DNA from: a bacterium
Lineage (GTDB): Bacteria; Campylobacterota; Campylobacteria; Campylobacterales; Sulfurimonadaceae
Length of the DNA: 64,000 bases
Reading direction: 5' to 3'
Assembly: GCA_018824305.1 (NCBI GenBank)
Contig: JAHJGM010000055.1
Location: 1 to 64,000 of the forward strand
The notes beneath the pieces were generated by a model, which had not been told where the DNA came from, ran no database searches, and saw only the letters and a program-made list of their open reading frames with translations. Positions 26,129 to 35,550 of this stretch are shown in pieces; positions within the stretch are counted from its first letter, which is position 1; every line of letters begins with the position of its first letter. The position numbers and the translations under genes were made by a program.

Positions 26129-26441
26129 CTATTTAGACGGATTTTTGCAGTGTCTGGACGAAGAGCGTTTCTATGAAGCACACGATCTCTTGGAGCATAT
26201 CTGGTTTCCCCGCCGTTTTGAAAAAAGCGATGAGATGAATCTTTTAAAAGGATACATCAATGCTGCGGTAAGCTTTGAACTTATAAAAAGAGGAAGAGAG
26301 GTTTCAGCACAAAAAGTTTACAATGTCTACCTAAAATACAAAGATCTGCGCTTACATGTAGACTCTCCCTATGCAAAAAAATATGAGGAGATAGAAAGCA
26401 AGATAGAAAGCATAAAGAAAAAAGAGGTATCTGGTGTTTGA
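26118..26441 (+). CDS. DUF309 protein
   Basis: The 107-residue helical protein shows the DUF309 signature: an RFYEAHDLLEHIW motif in the first third and GYINAAVSFELIKRG in the second, followed by a charged C-terminal helix. The EAHDLLE and paired helices are typical of this small family of unknown function. It overlaps the rhodanese gene upstream and the mscS gene downstream. Confidence 0.8.
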   Translation: MSSSYLDGFLQCLDEERFYEAHDLLEHIWFPRRFEKSDEMNLLKGYINAAVSFELIKRGREVSAQKVYNVYLKYKDLRLHVDSPYAKKYEEIESKIESIKKKEVSGV

Positions 26442-27261
26442 GTCCCATGAATTTATTAAATATATAGACACCGCATCTGTTTATGCAACTGAGTACAGCT
26501 TTAAAATAGTGGGTGCGATCCTCATATTTTTCGTCGGTAAATGGCTGGCACACAAATTGACCGTCATCACAAAAAAATTGATGGAGAGATCAAAACTGGA
26601 TAAGACCTTGGTCGAGTTTAGCCAAAGCATTATATACTTTGTTCTTATACTCGCCGTTATCGTAGCTGTTTTAAATACTTTGGGTGTTGCTACGACCTCT
26701 TTTATAGCGGTATTTGGTGCTATTGGTTTGGCTGTGGGGCTTGCCCTTCAAGGCTCTTTGGCAAATGTGGGTTCGGCGGTTTTGATCATGTTCTTTCGCC
26801 CCTTTAAGATAGGCGATACCATCGAAGCAGGCGGAGCTATGGGAACTGTCGAGGATATCAATCTTTTTTCCACGACTATAAGCCCGCTGGACAACAGAAG
26901 CATCATCATCCCAAACTCTAAAATAACAGGCGGAAATATTACTAATTTTTCAAGCAAACAGGAGCGCAGACTTGAGCTTATCATCGGTATCGGATATGAT
27001 GACGACCTCAAATATGCAAAGAGCGTTCTGCTTGATCTTTTAGCTCAGGACGAACATATCCTAAATGAGCCTGCTCCGTTTGTAGGGGTGGCAGAACTAG
27101 GCCAAAGCAGTGTCGATCTTGCCGTTCGCGCTTGGGTAAAAACAGAGGATTACGGCGATACGCGTTTTGCACTTTTAGAAAAGATAAAACTCTCTTTTGA
27201 TGAGGAAAAGATCTCTATCCCCTACCCGCAGATGGCTCTACATGTAAGGAGCAAAGTCTAG
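26434..27261 (+). CDS. MscS-family small-conductance mechanosensitive channel
   Basis: The 275-residue protein has three membrane segments; the third, pore-lining one is the Gly/Ala-rich FIAVFGAIGLAVGLALQGSLANVGSAVLIM. The beta domain follows with FRPFKIGDTIEAGG and IIIPNSKITGGNITNFS. Such channels release solutes on hypo-osmotic shock. Translation starts at a GTG (26434) preceded by AGAGG and overlaps the DUF309 gene by eight bases. The gene converges with the MFS gene, sharing four bases at the stop codons. Confidence 0.9.
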   Translation: MFESHEFIKYIDTASVYATEYSFKIVGAILIFFVGKWLAHKLTVITKKLMERSKLDKTLVEFSQSIIYFVLILAVIVAVLNTLGVATTSFIAVFGAIGLAVGLALQGSLANVGSAVLIMFFRPFKIGDTIEAGGAMGTVEDINLFSTTISPLDNRSIIIPNSKITGGNITNFSSKQERRLELIIGIGYDDDLKYAKSVLLDLLAQDEHILNEPAPFVGVAELGQSSVDLAVRAWVKTEDYGDTRFALLEKIKLSFDEEKISIPYPQMALHVRSKV

Positions 27262-28370
27262 TTTACATGTAAACTTTTTGCTGCCTCATACCTGATAAAT
27301 AAAAATGCCGCAAATGCCACTATGGCTGAACTTAAAAATAGATACGTAGTAAAATACTCATACACATATCCGCTGTAAAGCGCACCGACAAACCCGCCCA
27401 ATCCGTAGGTAATACCTAAAAAGAACTGCTGTGCCAATCTTCGTTTTTTATAAAGCGTGAACAGGTAGCTGATCGCAGCCGAATGAAACAGTGCAAATGA
27501 AAAAGCATGAATCGACTGAGTCAGGAACGATATCTCGAGACTTTGCGGAAACGAAAAGAGAAGCAGCCATCTGATTGCCGTTATGAAAGTAGTAAACTGC
27601 AGTATCAGCAAGATATTTTTTTGTAAAAGCTTCCCTTGGAAAAAGAGCATAAATATCTCCATGACAACACCAAAACTCCAAAGGTAGATGGTCATATCCA
27701 TGCCCATACCGTGATCTGTCTCATATATGGTAAAAAAATTGTAAAAAGGTCCAAAACCAACCTGCATCAAAGTCAATCCGACCCACAGACTCCAGTGTGA
27801 AAAAACATTGATCTTTCCGCCCTCATTTGTCACGACCTCATCAATCTCTTCAGGCTCCATCTTTGCAACAAAATACCCGATGATTGCAGTCATAATGCTC
27901 ATAAAAATAAGATAAAATATCGCTATGTCTACACCGCTTAAAAACTTCACCAAGACCAATGCGACTACGATAAAGCCGATAGAACCAAACAGCCGCACTC
28001 TACCGTAGCGCTCTTTTGTGATGACACTTAAAGCTATCACCTCCACATAGGGCAAGATCAGGCTCAGACCTATACCAAAAAGGATGTTTGTAAGAATGAG
28101 CGCATAAAAATCGTGCAGTGTGATATAAAAAAGAAGTGATGCACCGACAATGATAGCAAGAGCGGTATTAAATACCTTTTTATTGAGCTTTATCCCTTTG
28201 ATAAAAGCAAATGGAACAAAAAAACGCACAAGAGGAGCGGTTGCAAAAACGATACCGATCTCAACGCCGCTGTAACCGACTATGGCCAAAACTTTCGGCA
28301 AAAATATCACATAGATACCGACAATGGCAAAGTAAAAAAAATAAAAAGCGGAGAGTAAAAACTGCATCAA
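27258..28370 (-). CDS. MFS transporter of the MFS_1-like/HcaT type
   Basis: The 370-residue protein has about twelve membrane segments. The segment IGIVFATAPLVRFFVPFAF near residue 40 and the ERYGRVRLFGSIGFIVVALVLV stretch are typical of the MFS_1-like group that includes HcaT and LacY/NupG relatives. The substrate cannot be inferred. Its C-terminal residues SLHVN are encoded by the palindrome GTTTACATGTAAAC. It lies directly downstream of the RDD gene. Confidence 0.82.
   Translation of the reverse strand: MMQFLLSAFYFFYFAIVGIYVIFLPKVLAIVGYSGVEIGIVFATAPLVRFFVPFAFIKGIKLNKKVFNTALAIIVGASLLFYITLHDFYALILTNILFGIGLSLILPYVEVIALSVITKERYGRVRLFGSIGFIVVALVLVKFLSGVDIAIFYLIFMSIMTAIIGYFVAKMEPEEIDEVVTNEGGKINVFSHWSLWVGLTLMQVGFGPFYNFFTIYETDHGMGMDMTIYLWSFGVVMEIFMLFFQGKLLQKNILLILQFTTFITAIRWLLLFSFPQSLEISFLTQSIHAFSFALFHSAAISYLFTLYKKRRLAQQFFLGITYGLGGFVGALYSGYVYEYFTTYLFLSSAIVAFAAFLFIRYEAAKSLHVN
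27261..27279. terminator. Palindromic terminator-like site between mscS and the MFS gene
   Basis: GTTTACATGTAAAC, an extended copy of the TTACATGTAA palindrome, is followed on the plus strand by a T-run. It lies at the junction of two convergent genes and could end the mscS transcript. Confidence 0.4.
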
Positions 28371-28371
28371 G

Positions 28372-28836
28372 TTATGAGTTGATCTCTACCTCGACCGTAG
28401 AACTTAAAAGATCGTGCAGAGCACGTTTGTCTTTTCTGTAAAAAGGAAGTATCAATCCAATGAGGGTCGTAGCGGTAAACAAAAAAGCTATAAAACGCCA
28501 AAGAGCACGAAGAAACGATATCTTTTTCTGTGTCTTCACATCGACTACTTTCATGCTGTAGGCTTTTTTTCCGGGTGTCTGTCCCGAGATTGTGATAAAG
28601 GACGCATAGATGAGTGCATAAAGAGCCACTCCGCCAAACTGGGCAAGAGATGAAGCCTGAAACTCCTCTTTTCCGTTTAAAACGACATAAGCGATGATAT
28701 AAAGGATAGGAACATATATCATAAACATATCTGTTATAAAGGCTTTGATCTTATCGGTGTATTTCGCATACAACAAACCCTGCTTTTTGGGAGCATGTTT
28801 CTTACAATTTTGCTGTTTTAATTTTCGCCATTTCAT
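28372..28836 (-). CDS. RDD-family membrane protein
   Basis: I choose the ATG at 28836 (MKWRKLKQQNCKK), giving 154 residues; the longer frame to 28917 starts inside the promoter region. The RDD domain has three membrane segments with TDKIKAFITDMFMIYVPILY, GQTPGKKAYSMKVVDVKT and RALWRFIAFLFTATTLIG. Function of the family is unclear; some act in ion exchange or osmotic tolerance. A TATAAT box lies only six bases before the ATG, with no ribosome binding site, so a leaderless mRNA is likely. Confidence 0.78.
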   Translation of the reverse strand: MKWRKLKQQNCKKHAPKKQGLLYAKYTDKIKAFITDMFMIYVPILYIIAYVVLNGKEEFQASSLAQFGGVALYALIYASFITISGQTPGKKAYSMKVVDVKTQKKISFLRALWRFIAFLFTATTLIGLILPFYRKDKRALHDLLSSTVEVEINS

Positions 28837-28958
28837 AATGCAATTATAGCCTACTTTATAAATGAAAATATAACCGCGGGCTAAATAGTTATGTGATAAC
28901 TTTAATGTATAATACAAATAATAATTATAATAAGTTTAAGTTAAACGATTGGATAGTC

Positions 28959-30824
28959 ATGAAAGCAGAAAACTTCAAGCTGACCTTTACCCTGTATTTC
29001 ATTGTTTTTGGCATTTTGATAACGGCATTGAGCACTTTGATAAGTTATAACATACACACCATAGACGTAAAAGAGACCATCAAGCGGTATGCACAAGAGG
29101 TATCAAACAGCAATATAAACGATACGATCTTACCGAATATCGATAAAATGAACATCATCGCTATGGCACTTGCCGAGGACAAAGTACTTTTACAATATAT
29201 CAATGCTCACGATAAAACAAAGATCCAGGAACTGAACAATCTGTTCTTAACCCTTACAAATTCTGAAAAAAACATCATGCAGGCCAGATATATCGATGCT
29301 TCAGGAAAAGAGGTGATCCGTGTCAACAGAGACAATCTGCAATCTCTTCCCTACATCGTGCCAAAAGAAAAATTGCAAGATAAAAGTCTGCGTGACTATT
29401 TTGTAGCGACAAAAAAGATGTCGAAACAAAAGATCTGGCACTCTAATATCGATTTAAATGTCGAAAACGGAAAAATAGAAGTTCCCTACAGACCGACCAT
29501 GAGAATCGCCGTACCGCTTTTTGCAAAGAATGAGTTTGCAGGCATCGTCATTGTAAATATGCTTGTCGAAGAGCTTTTCTCGGCTATCAATGCTTCAGCG
29601 ATTTTCAATACTTTTATCATCGACAAATACGGCAATTATATTTTACACCCGGATAATCAATATTCATGGAACAGATATACCGGCGTAAAAAGAGGGCTGT
29701 ATGAAGATTTTCCTCTAAACGCATCGGAGATACTATCCGGTAAAAGCGAAGGAGAGAACTTTTTTGCCTATAAATTAAATGATATCATTCAAAACGATGA
29801 TAAGGCTATTTTAGTCCTGCAGCCAAAAAGTGAAACTGAAAACTCTATGAAAAGAAACAATATAGTCACCTCCATAATCGTGGCACTGCTTAGTATCCTG
29901 TTAAGTATACCGCTGGCGATCTATGCTGCGAGCACTCCTTCAAAACTCCAAAAGAAGCTTCATGAAACCAATGTTGAGCTTAAACGTTTTGCATATATTA
30001 TAGATCAGTATGTCATTACCGCTACAACAAACCTAAGCGGTGTTATCACAAATGTCAGTATGGCTTTTAACAAAACGAGCGGCTACACAAAAGAGGAGCT
30101 TCTAAATAAAAAGATGAATATCATCAAACATCCCGATACTCCAAACAATATCTTTCAAAATATGTGGAACACTATCTTGGAGGGAAAACGCTGGACCGGA
30201 GAGATCAAGAACAAAGCCAAAAACGGTGAAACTTACTGGCTGGATCAAACCATCATCCCTATAAAGAATGAAAAAAACGAGATACTTTCGTTTATGTCCG
30301 TAGGAACGGATATAACGGCTAAAAAAAGGTTAGAGGTACTTTCCGTGACTGACAAACTAACAAACGTTTTTAACAGACGCAAAATCGATGAGATCCTCTC
30401 TTTGGAGCTTGAAAAATCTGCCCGTTACAATCGAGATCTTTCTCTTATCCTTATCGATATCGACCATTTTAAAGCAGTCAATGATACGTTTGGTCATCAA
30501 GTAGGCGATGACGTTTTGATCAATGTAGCAAGTATTTTAAGGGATAATATCCGCAAAATAGACTTTCTTGGAAGATTCGGAGGAGAGGAGTTTATAATCA
30601 TCTGTCCCGAAACAGACAAAAGCGGTGCGTTCAGCCTTGCCGAAGAGCTTAGAAAAAGCATTGAAAAACATGATTTCCCTCTTGTAAAACACATGACCAT
30701 AAGCCTTGGTGTCACGATGTACGATCAAAGTTCAAACGATACCGAAACTTCATTATTTAAAAGATGCGATGCGGCTCTTTATTTGGCAAAAGACGATGGA
30801 CGCAATAAAGTCGTTTATCAATGA
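28959..30824 (+). CDS. Diguanylate cyclase with Cache sensor and PAS domain
   Basis: The protein starts at MKAENFKLTFTLYF (ATG 28959, GGA upstream) and has 621 residues. An N-terminal membrane helix (about 8-30) is followed by a double-Cache-like periplasmic sensor to about 300, a second helix, then a PAS domain with GVITNVSMAFNKTSGYTKEELL and GERWTGEIKNKAKNGETYW-like sequence. The GGDEF domain follows, with FGGEEFIIICPET near residue 541. The GGEEF active site is intact, so it should make cyclic di-GMP in response to an extracytoplasmic ligand. Confidence 0.88.
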   Translation: MKAENFKLTFTLYFIVFGILITALSTLISYNIHTIDVKETIKRYAQEVSNSNINDTILPNIDKMNIIAMALAEDKVLLQYINAHDKTKIQELNNLFLTLTNSEKNIMQARYIDASGKEVIRVNRDNLQSLPYIVPKEKLQDKSLRDYFVATKKMSKQKIWHSNIDLNVENGKIEVPYRPTMRIAVPLFAKNEFAGIVIVNMLVEELFSAINASAIFNTFIIDKYGNYILHPDNQYSWNRYTGVKRGLYEDFPLNASEILSGKSEGENFFAYKLNDIIQNDDKAILVLQPKSETENSMKRNNIVTSIIVALLSILLSIPLAIYAASTPSKLQKKLHETNVELKRFAYIIDQYVITATTNLSGVITNVSMAFNKTSGYTKEELLNKKMNIIKHPDTPNNIFQNMWNTILEGKRWTGEIKNKAKNGETYWLDQTIIPIKNEKNEILSFMSVGTDITAKKRLEVLSVTDKLTNVFNRRKIDEILSLELEKSARYNRDLSLILIDIDHFKAVNDTFGHQVGDDVLINVASILRDNIRKIDFLGRFGGEEFIIICPETDKSGAFSLAEELRKSIEKHDFPLVKHMTISLGVTMYDQSSNDTETSLFKRCDAALYLAKDDGRNKVVYQ

Positions 30825-30917
30825 TGGTAACATTTACAAATCATTAACTATATCATCATATACTTTTAAATCTCAAATATGTTCTCCCCTTAACATTTTT
30901 GAAGATTTTCATTTTAT

Positions 30918-30976
30918 ACACTCCTTAAAAATTTAAAGTGTGACTAAGTCGATTTAACCCCCTTTTTCGCTTAGTC
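30918..30976. other. Paired hairpins after the diguanylate cyclase gene
   Basis: ACACT at 30918-30922 pairs with AGTGT at 30937-30941, extended by TTAAA/TTTAA. GACTAAG at 30942-30948 pairs with CTTAGTC at 30970-30976. These could terminate the cyclase transcript or form a small RNA. No gene is visible between 30825 and 31024. Confidence 0.35.
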
Positions 30977-31024
30977 CCTTTAGTTTCGATCATCCTCTTA
31001 AATCCAAATTTGATATAATCCATT

Positions 31025-32533
31025 ATGAATATAATTTTAACCACTTTAAACTCACGTTTTACACACTCTGCACTTGGGCTTAGATATATCTATGCCAATA
31101 TGCAAGAGCTTACATGTAAGACAAAGATCCTAGAATTCAGCATCAACGACGCCTTGCAGTCGGTTGCCGAAAAGATCCTTGACCAGATGCCTCACATCAT
31201 AGGTATCGGCGTGTATATCTGGAATGCCGGCGAAGTCAAAGAGCTGATAGAGATCATCAAAAAAGTCTCACCGGACACCATCGTCGTTCTCGGCGGGCCA
31301 GAGGTCAGTTACGAACCTTTTCGTGTGGATTTCAGCCTAGCGGACTTTATTATTCAAGGAGAGGGCGACACCTCCTTTTATAATCTTGCAAAGAAGATAA
31401 TTAACTGTGAAAAAATAGACGAACGTATCATCAAGCCTGTCATCGAAAACCTCAAAAAAGTAAAACTCCCATATCGGTTCTACACCGATGAAGATATCAA
31501 AAACAGATATATCTACGTAGAAGCTTCGCGCGGATGTCCTTTTCTTTGCGAGTTTTGTCTCTCCTCCATCGATGAGAAGATACGCAGCTTCGATCTTGAC
31601 AAACTTATAAATGAGTTTGAAGCCCTTTGGCAAAGAGGAGCAAGGAACTTCAAGTTCGTAGACAGAACTTTTAACATCAATATGCGTCTGGCAAATAAAA
31701 TACTAGACTTTTTTCTCTCTAAAGATGAGAAGTATTTTGCCCACTTTGAAGTGATCCCAGACCATTTTCCAGACTCCATTAAAGAGAAGATCGCACATTT
31801 TCCTCACGGTGCACTCCAGCTTGAGATAGGGATTCAGACGCTCAACAACGAGATCGCAAACAATATCAACAGACCTCTCAAACTCGACAAGATAAAAGAA
31901 AACATCGAATTTCTAGAGACCCGTACAACTGCACACATCCACCTTGACCTCATAGTCGGACTTCCGGGTGAGGACTTAGAAAGCTTCGGTAGAAATCTTG
32001 ATGCTCTGGTGCAGATGAGTAGCTGCGAGATACAAATAGGCATACTTAAAAAACTCTCCGGTACGACCATATCAAGGCATGATGAGAACTTTAAAATGGT
32101 CTACTCCGACACTCCGCCTTATGACATCTTAAGTACGAGTGAACTTAGTTTCAAAGATATCCAAAATATGAAAAGATTTGCCAGGTTTTGGGATATCTTC
32201 TACAACAGCGGAAACTTTAAAAATGCAGTCCAGCTTTTGAAGACAGAGGGTGCCGTATATGAAAACTTTTATGCCTTTAGTCTGTGGATATATGAACAGA
32301 CCGATGCGACATTTCAGATCTCGCTAGAGAGACAGGTATCTTTACTTTTCACATACCTTACATGTAAACAAAACATCAAGGAAGAGACAGCGGCAAAAGC
32401 TATGCTCGATGATCTTTTAAAAGTAAAAGGCCGCGGCATTCCAAACTATCTAAAGCCGTTTTACACTGAAGAGAGAGATGAGATCGAATCAAAAGGCTCC
32501 CACTTCAACAAGCGTCAGGCAAAGCATCGATAA
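31025..32533 (+). CDS. B12-binding radical SAM protein with DUF4080-like C-terminus
   Basis: The 502-residue protein has a cobalamin-binding-like N-terminal domain (LRYIYANMQELTCKTKILEF to VLGGPEVSYEP). The radical SAM core has the cluster motif ASRGCPFLCEFC at about residues 166-177. A barrel with LDLIVGLPGEDLESFGRNLD and a C-terminal region of the DUF4080 type follow. Such proteins use S-adenosylmethionine and an iron-sulfur cluster for radical chemistry; the substrate is unknown. A TATAAT box lies five bases upstream of the ATG and no Shine-Dalgarno sequence is visible, so a leaderless transcript is likely. It contains two TTACATGTAA copies (31110 and 32358). Confidence 0.85.
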   Translation: MNIILTTLNSRFTHSALGLRYIYANMQELTCKTKILEFSINDALQSVAEKILDQMPHIIGIGVYIWNAGEVKELIEIIKKVSPDTIVVLGGPEVSYEPFRVDFSLADFIIQGEGDTSFYNLAKKIINCEKIDERIIKPVIENLKKVKLPYRFYTDEDIKNRYIYVEASRGCPFLCEFCLSSIDEKIRSFDLDKLINEFEALWQRGARNFKFVDRTFNINMRLANKILDFFLSKDEKYFAHFEVIPDHFPDSIKEKIAHFPHGALQLEIGIQTLNNEIANNINRPLKLDKIKENIEFLETRTTAHIHLDLIVGLPGEDLESFGRNLDALVQMSSCEIQIGILKKLSGTTISRHDENFKMVYSDTPPYDILSTSELSFKDIQNMKRFARFWDIFYNSGNFKNAVQLLKTEGAVYENFYAFSLWIYEQTDATFQISLERQVSLLFTYLTCKQNIKEETAAKAMLDDLLKVKGRGIPNYLKPFYTEERDEIESKGSHFNKRQAKHR

Positions 32534-32556
32534 GATTATATGATATAATCATTACT

Positions 32557-33174
32557 ATGTTTTTTAAGCACATTGTACTCTTATTATTAGCACTGACACT
32601 CGTAGATGCGCAGGCGTATGTATCGCAGACTCTCATCAAAAACGTGGAAAAAAAATACAATAGATTTGCAGAAAACAGATTTATTGATATGCAAGAAAAG
32701 CTTGACGAGCTAAAAAATAAGAGTACGATAATCAAGCTAAACAGCATAAACACTTTTTTTAATCAAGTAAAATACAAATCTGATCAAAAAAATTATAATA
32801 TGTCCGATTATTGGGCTACACCTTGGGAATTTTTAGCTCGTGATGCGGGAGATTGCGAAGATTATGTCATCGCAAAATATTTTGCACTCAGATATCTTGG
32901 TATCGACGCTAAAAAAATGTATTTCACTTATGTAAAATCCACCCAATTCAAGGAGGCACATATGGTACTGACATATTTTGAAACACCATCATCAGAACCG
33001 CTCATTTTGGATAGCAATAATCGCTTTGTCCTTCCCGCCAGTAAGCGAACCGATCTTATTCCTATCTATAACTTTAATGGTGATATACTATCAAATTCAG
33101 CAAAAAAAGAACATCAAAAAACAACAAAAAAGTGGGATGATCTGATCCAAAACACAAAAAAAGGAAAAATATGA
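32557..33174 (+). CDS. lapG: LapG-like periplasmic cysteine protease
   Basis: The 205-residue protein has a signal peptide (about 1-19) and the bacterial transglutaminase-like cysteine protease pattern: DYWATPWEFLARDAGDCEDY with the catalytic Cys near residue 101, His in KEAHMVLTY near 134 and Asp in LILDSNNR near 152. In Pseudomonas, LapG cuts the adhesin LapA to release biofilm cells and is held inactive by LapD at high cyclic di-GMP. Its stop overlaps the lapD start (ATGA). A TATAAT box seven bases before the ATG suggests a leaderless mRNA. No large adhesin gene is in the window. Confidence 0.87.
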   Translation: MFFKHIVLLLLALTLVDAQAYVSQTLIKNVEKKYNRFAENRFIDMQEKLDELKNKSTIIKLNSINTFFNQVKYKSDQKNYNMSDYWATPWEFLARDAGDCEDYVIAKYFALRYLGIDAKKMYFTYVKSTQFKEAHMVLTYFETPSSEPLILDSNNRFVLPASKRTDLIPIYNFNGDILSNSAKKEHQKTTKKWDDLIQNTKKGKI

Positions 33175-35090
33175 CTCTTTTTAAACAACTATCTCTTTTA
33201 GCTACCTTCCTGCTTATCAGTATATTTATAATTGTTTTAGGGGTAAACATCAAGAACTCTACAGATTCCGTACAGGCGCAACTGTATGCCGATGCAAAAA
33301 ATACCGCGACATCTTTAAGCCTCTCACTGGCAAGTGCAAATGGCAATATTTCCATGATGTCGACTATGATAAATGCAAATTTTGATAATGGCTCATACCA
33401 GAACATCACTCTTGTCGATATGCAAGGAGAACTTCTCTATGAACGCCATAGCGACAACAAAATAATCGAAGTCCCAAAATGGTTTATTAACGCTATCAAG
33501 ATCAAATCACCCATAGCATCTGCGAATGTTTCTGCTGGATGGAATCCTATAGGCATTTTAAATGTACAAAGCGATAGCTCTGAAGCATATAAGCAACTCT
33601 ATACAGTCCTATGTTCATTAAGCATATCTTTTTCAATAACATTTATCATATCTTTGATTCTTTTATATCTTTTGCTGGCTATTTTATTAAAACCTTTGAA
33701 AAATATACGCTCTCAAGCAGAGGCAATTATAAACAATAAATTTATTATCCAAGAAAATCTGCCACACACAAAAGATTTTCGCGAAGTCGTAAAAGCCATG
33801 AACACTATGGTCAAAAAAGTCGAAGAGATATTTAACAAAGCAAACGAAGCACTGAGCAAACAAGCAGAACTTCTTTATATAGATGAGGAAACAGGTCTTT
33901 ATAACAGAAAATATCTCACAAACAAACTGCCGGAATATCTAAAAATCGATGCCAGAGTACCTAGTGGAATCTGTATAATGATAGCGCTTAACGGTGTAGT
34001 AGAAGCAAATAAAGTCATAGGTCGTCAAAAAGTCGATAAGCTCTATCAAGATATCGCCCTCATGTTAAAACGCCAAGCAAAAGATTTTGAAGATTCTCTT
34101 ATTATCCGCATGAACGGTACAGAGTTTTTTATTCTGCTTCCTAGATGCAGTGAAGAGGACGGTCTTGCACTTGCAGGTTATATGGAACACGGAAGTGATA
34201 TTTTAATCAGCAAAGAACTAGATAGAACTGTGACATATTTAAGTTTTGGAGTCTATGAATACCGTCATACACAATCTGTGGGACAAGTGCTTAGCGCATC
34301 TGATTATGCACTCTCTCAGGCAAAACTGTTTACGGACAAAAATCATGTCTATCTACACAAGACTCAATCCGATAAAGAGATCATGGGCAAAGAGGAGTGG
34401 CGTAAAATTTTAGATTTTGCCATTGAACATAATACCGTACATTTTGATACATATAAAGTCTTAGATTCAAAAGAAAAAGCTCTTTTACATAACGTCCTTA
34501 GCATATCTATCGTATCACATGATGCACATAAATGCTCTTACGGCAGATTTATCGCTCCGGCAATCACCCTTGGTCTTGACATCGAGATATACAAAAAAGC
34601 TCTAACTAAGATTTTTAAGGAACCAGATGTAGAACTAAAAAACTCTACCTACTCACTTAGATTATCAAGCCAATATCTTGATGACCCGTTATCATTTACA
34701 CAATTAAAAAACCTTTGCAGCAAATACAGTAAAACCCTTCCGTTAAAATTGATCATAGAGCTTCCGGATAAGATCTTGAGAAATAATTCGGAAAGCCTGC
34801 AATCATATAAAGAACTTTTTGATCTGTACAATATACAGATCGGCGTATTTGAATTTATCGGGGAATCAAGTGATTATACATACTTAAAAGAGTGGCGTCC
34901 ATCATACATCAAAGCGGAATGTGACTATTTCTTGACTCTGTCCGCGCAAGATCTCTCCTCTCTTCAAGTTGCGACAAACTCGATCGGAGTCGATCTGATC
35001 GCAACAGGAGTTATGGACTTAGAGACTTTGCAAAAACTACAAGAGATAGATATCTATAAAGTTCAAGGACGGGCAACAGAGCTTATTTAG
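33171..35090 (+). CDS. lapD: LapD-like cyclic di-GMP receptor with degenerate GGDEF and EAL
   Basis: The 639-residue protein has a membrane helix at 8-28, a LapD_MoxY_N-type periplasmic output domain (residues 30-140), a second helix and a HAMP segment. A GGDEF-like domain follows with RMNGTEFFILLPR in place of GGDEF, then an EAL-like domain that lacks the catalytic EAL Glu (LHNVLSIS). Both catalytic sites are lost, as in LapD, which binds cyclic di-GMP through the EAL fold and sequesters LapG. Translational coupling to lapG supports the assignment. The 3' end overlaps the convergent gene by eight bases. Confidence 0.88.
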   Translation: MTLFKQLSLLATFLLISIFIIVLGVNIKNSTDSVQAQLYADAKNTATSLSLSLASANGNISMMSTMINANFDNGSYQNITLVDMQGELLYERHSDNKIIEVPKWFINAIKIKSPIASANVSAGWNPIGILNVQSDSSEAYKQLYTVLCSLSISFSITFIISLILLYLLLAILLKPLKNIRSQAEAIINNKFIIQENLPHTKDFREVVKAMNTMVKKVEEIFNKANEALSKQAELLYIDEETGLYNRKYLTNKLPEYLKIDARVPSGICIMIALNGVVEANKVIGRQKVDKLYQDIALMLKRQAKDFEDSLIIRMNGTEFFILLPRCSEEDGLALAGYMEHGSDILISKELDRTVTYLSFGVYEYRHTQSVGQVLSASDYALSQAKLFTDKNHVYLHKTQSDKEIMGKEEWRKILDFAIEHNTVHFDTYKVLDSKEKALLHNVLSISIVSHDAHKCSYGRFIAPAITLGLDIEIYKKALTKIFKEPDVELKNSTYSLRLSSQYLDDPLSFTQLKNLCSKYSKTLPLKLIIELPDKILRNNSESLQSYKELFDLYNIQIGVFEFIGESSDYTYLKEWRPSYIKAECDYFLTLSAQDLSSLQVATNSIGVDLIATGVMDLETLQKLQEIDIYKVQGRATELI

Positions 35091-35550
35091 TCGTAAACCC
35101 TCTAGAGTTCAACCCTCTGGTAATAGCGTCATTGATCTCTTTGAGATATTCAGGATTAAGTTGAGCCAGCTCTTTATCAAACTTTACGATGATCTTTGAA
35201 CTTGCATTTGGATGTCTACATATTGTAAATAAGATATCCATATACCTGTCAAAATCGGGATGTGCCCGAATACCGAGTCTCGGATGAATATTGCCGTGAT
35301 ATTTTATAATAAGATCCAAAGCTTCACCTAGATCTTCGGTACTGCTTCTTTTATTTTTTAAAATCTTTCTCAGTGACTCAAAATCGCGTTCTTTGCTTTG
35401 TATCTTTTTCTCTTCTACAATATCTTGCGATACTGTTGCCGTTTTGATTATTTTAGCCACCTCGTCAGTAGGTTTGACTATTAAAAATACCAAGACAATC
35501 AAGACGATCAGTAGCCCTAAAACGGCCATAATAAGGTTTAATGTAATCAT
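35083..35550 (-). CDS. Membrane-anchored protein of unknown function
   Basis: The 155-residue protein has one N-terminal membrane helix (about 5-27, LIMAVLGLLIVLIVLVFLIV) and a soluble helical domain. The domain includes LGEALDLIIKYHGNIHPRLG and RYMDILFTICRHPNASSKIIVKFDKELAQLNPEY. I do not recognise a named family. It converges on lapD and has its own promoter region to the right, so a link to the Lap system is possible but not shown. Confidence 0.75.
   Translation of the reverse strand: MITLNLIMAVLGLLIVLIVLVFLIVKPTDEVAKIIKTATVSQDIVEEKKIQSKERDFESLRKILKNKRSSTEDLGEALDLIIKYHGNIHPRLGIRAHPDFDRYMDILFTICRHPNASSKIIVKFDKELAQLNPEYLKEINDAITRGLNSRGFTTK

Noticed and set aside
28837-28917. N-terminal extension of the RDD protein
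   Set aside because: The extension covers the TATAAT promoter box and lacks family similarity.
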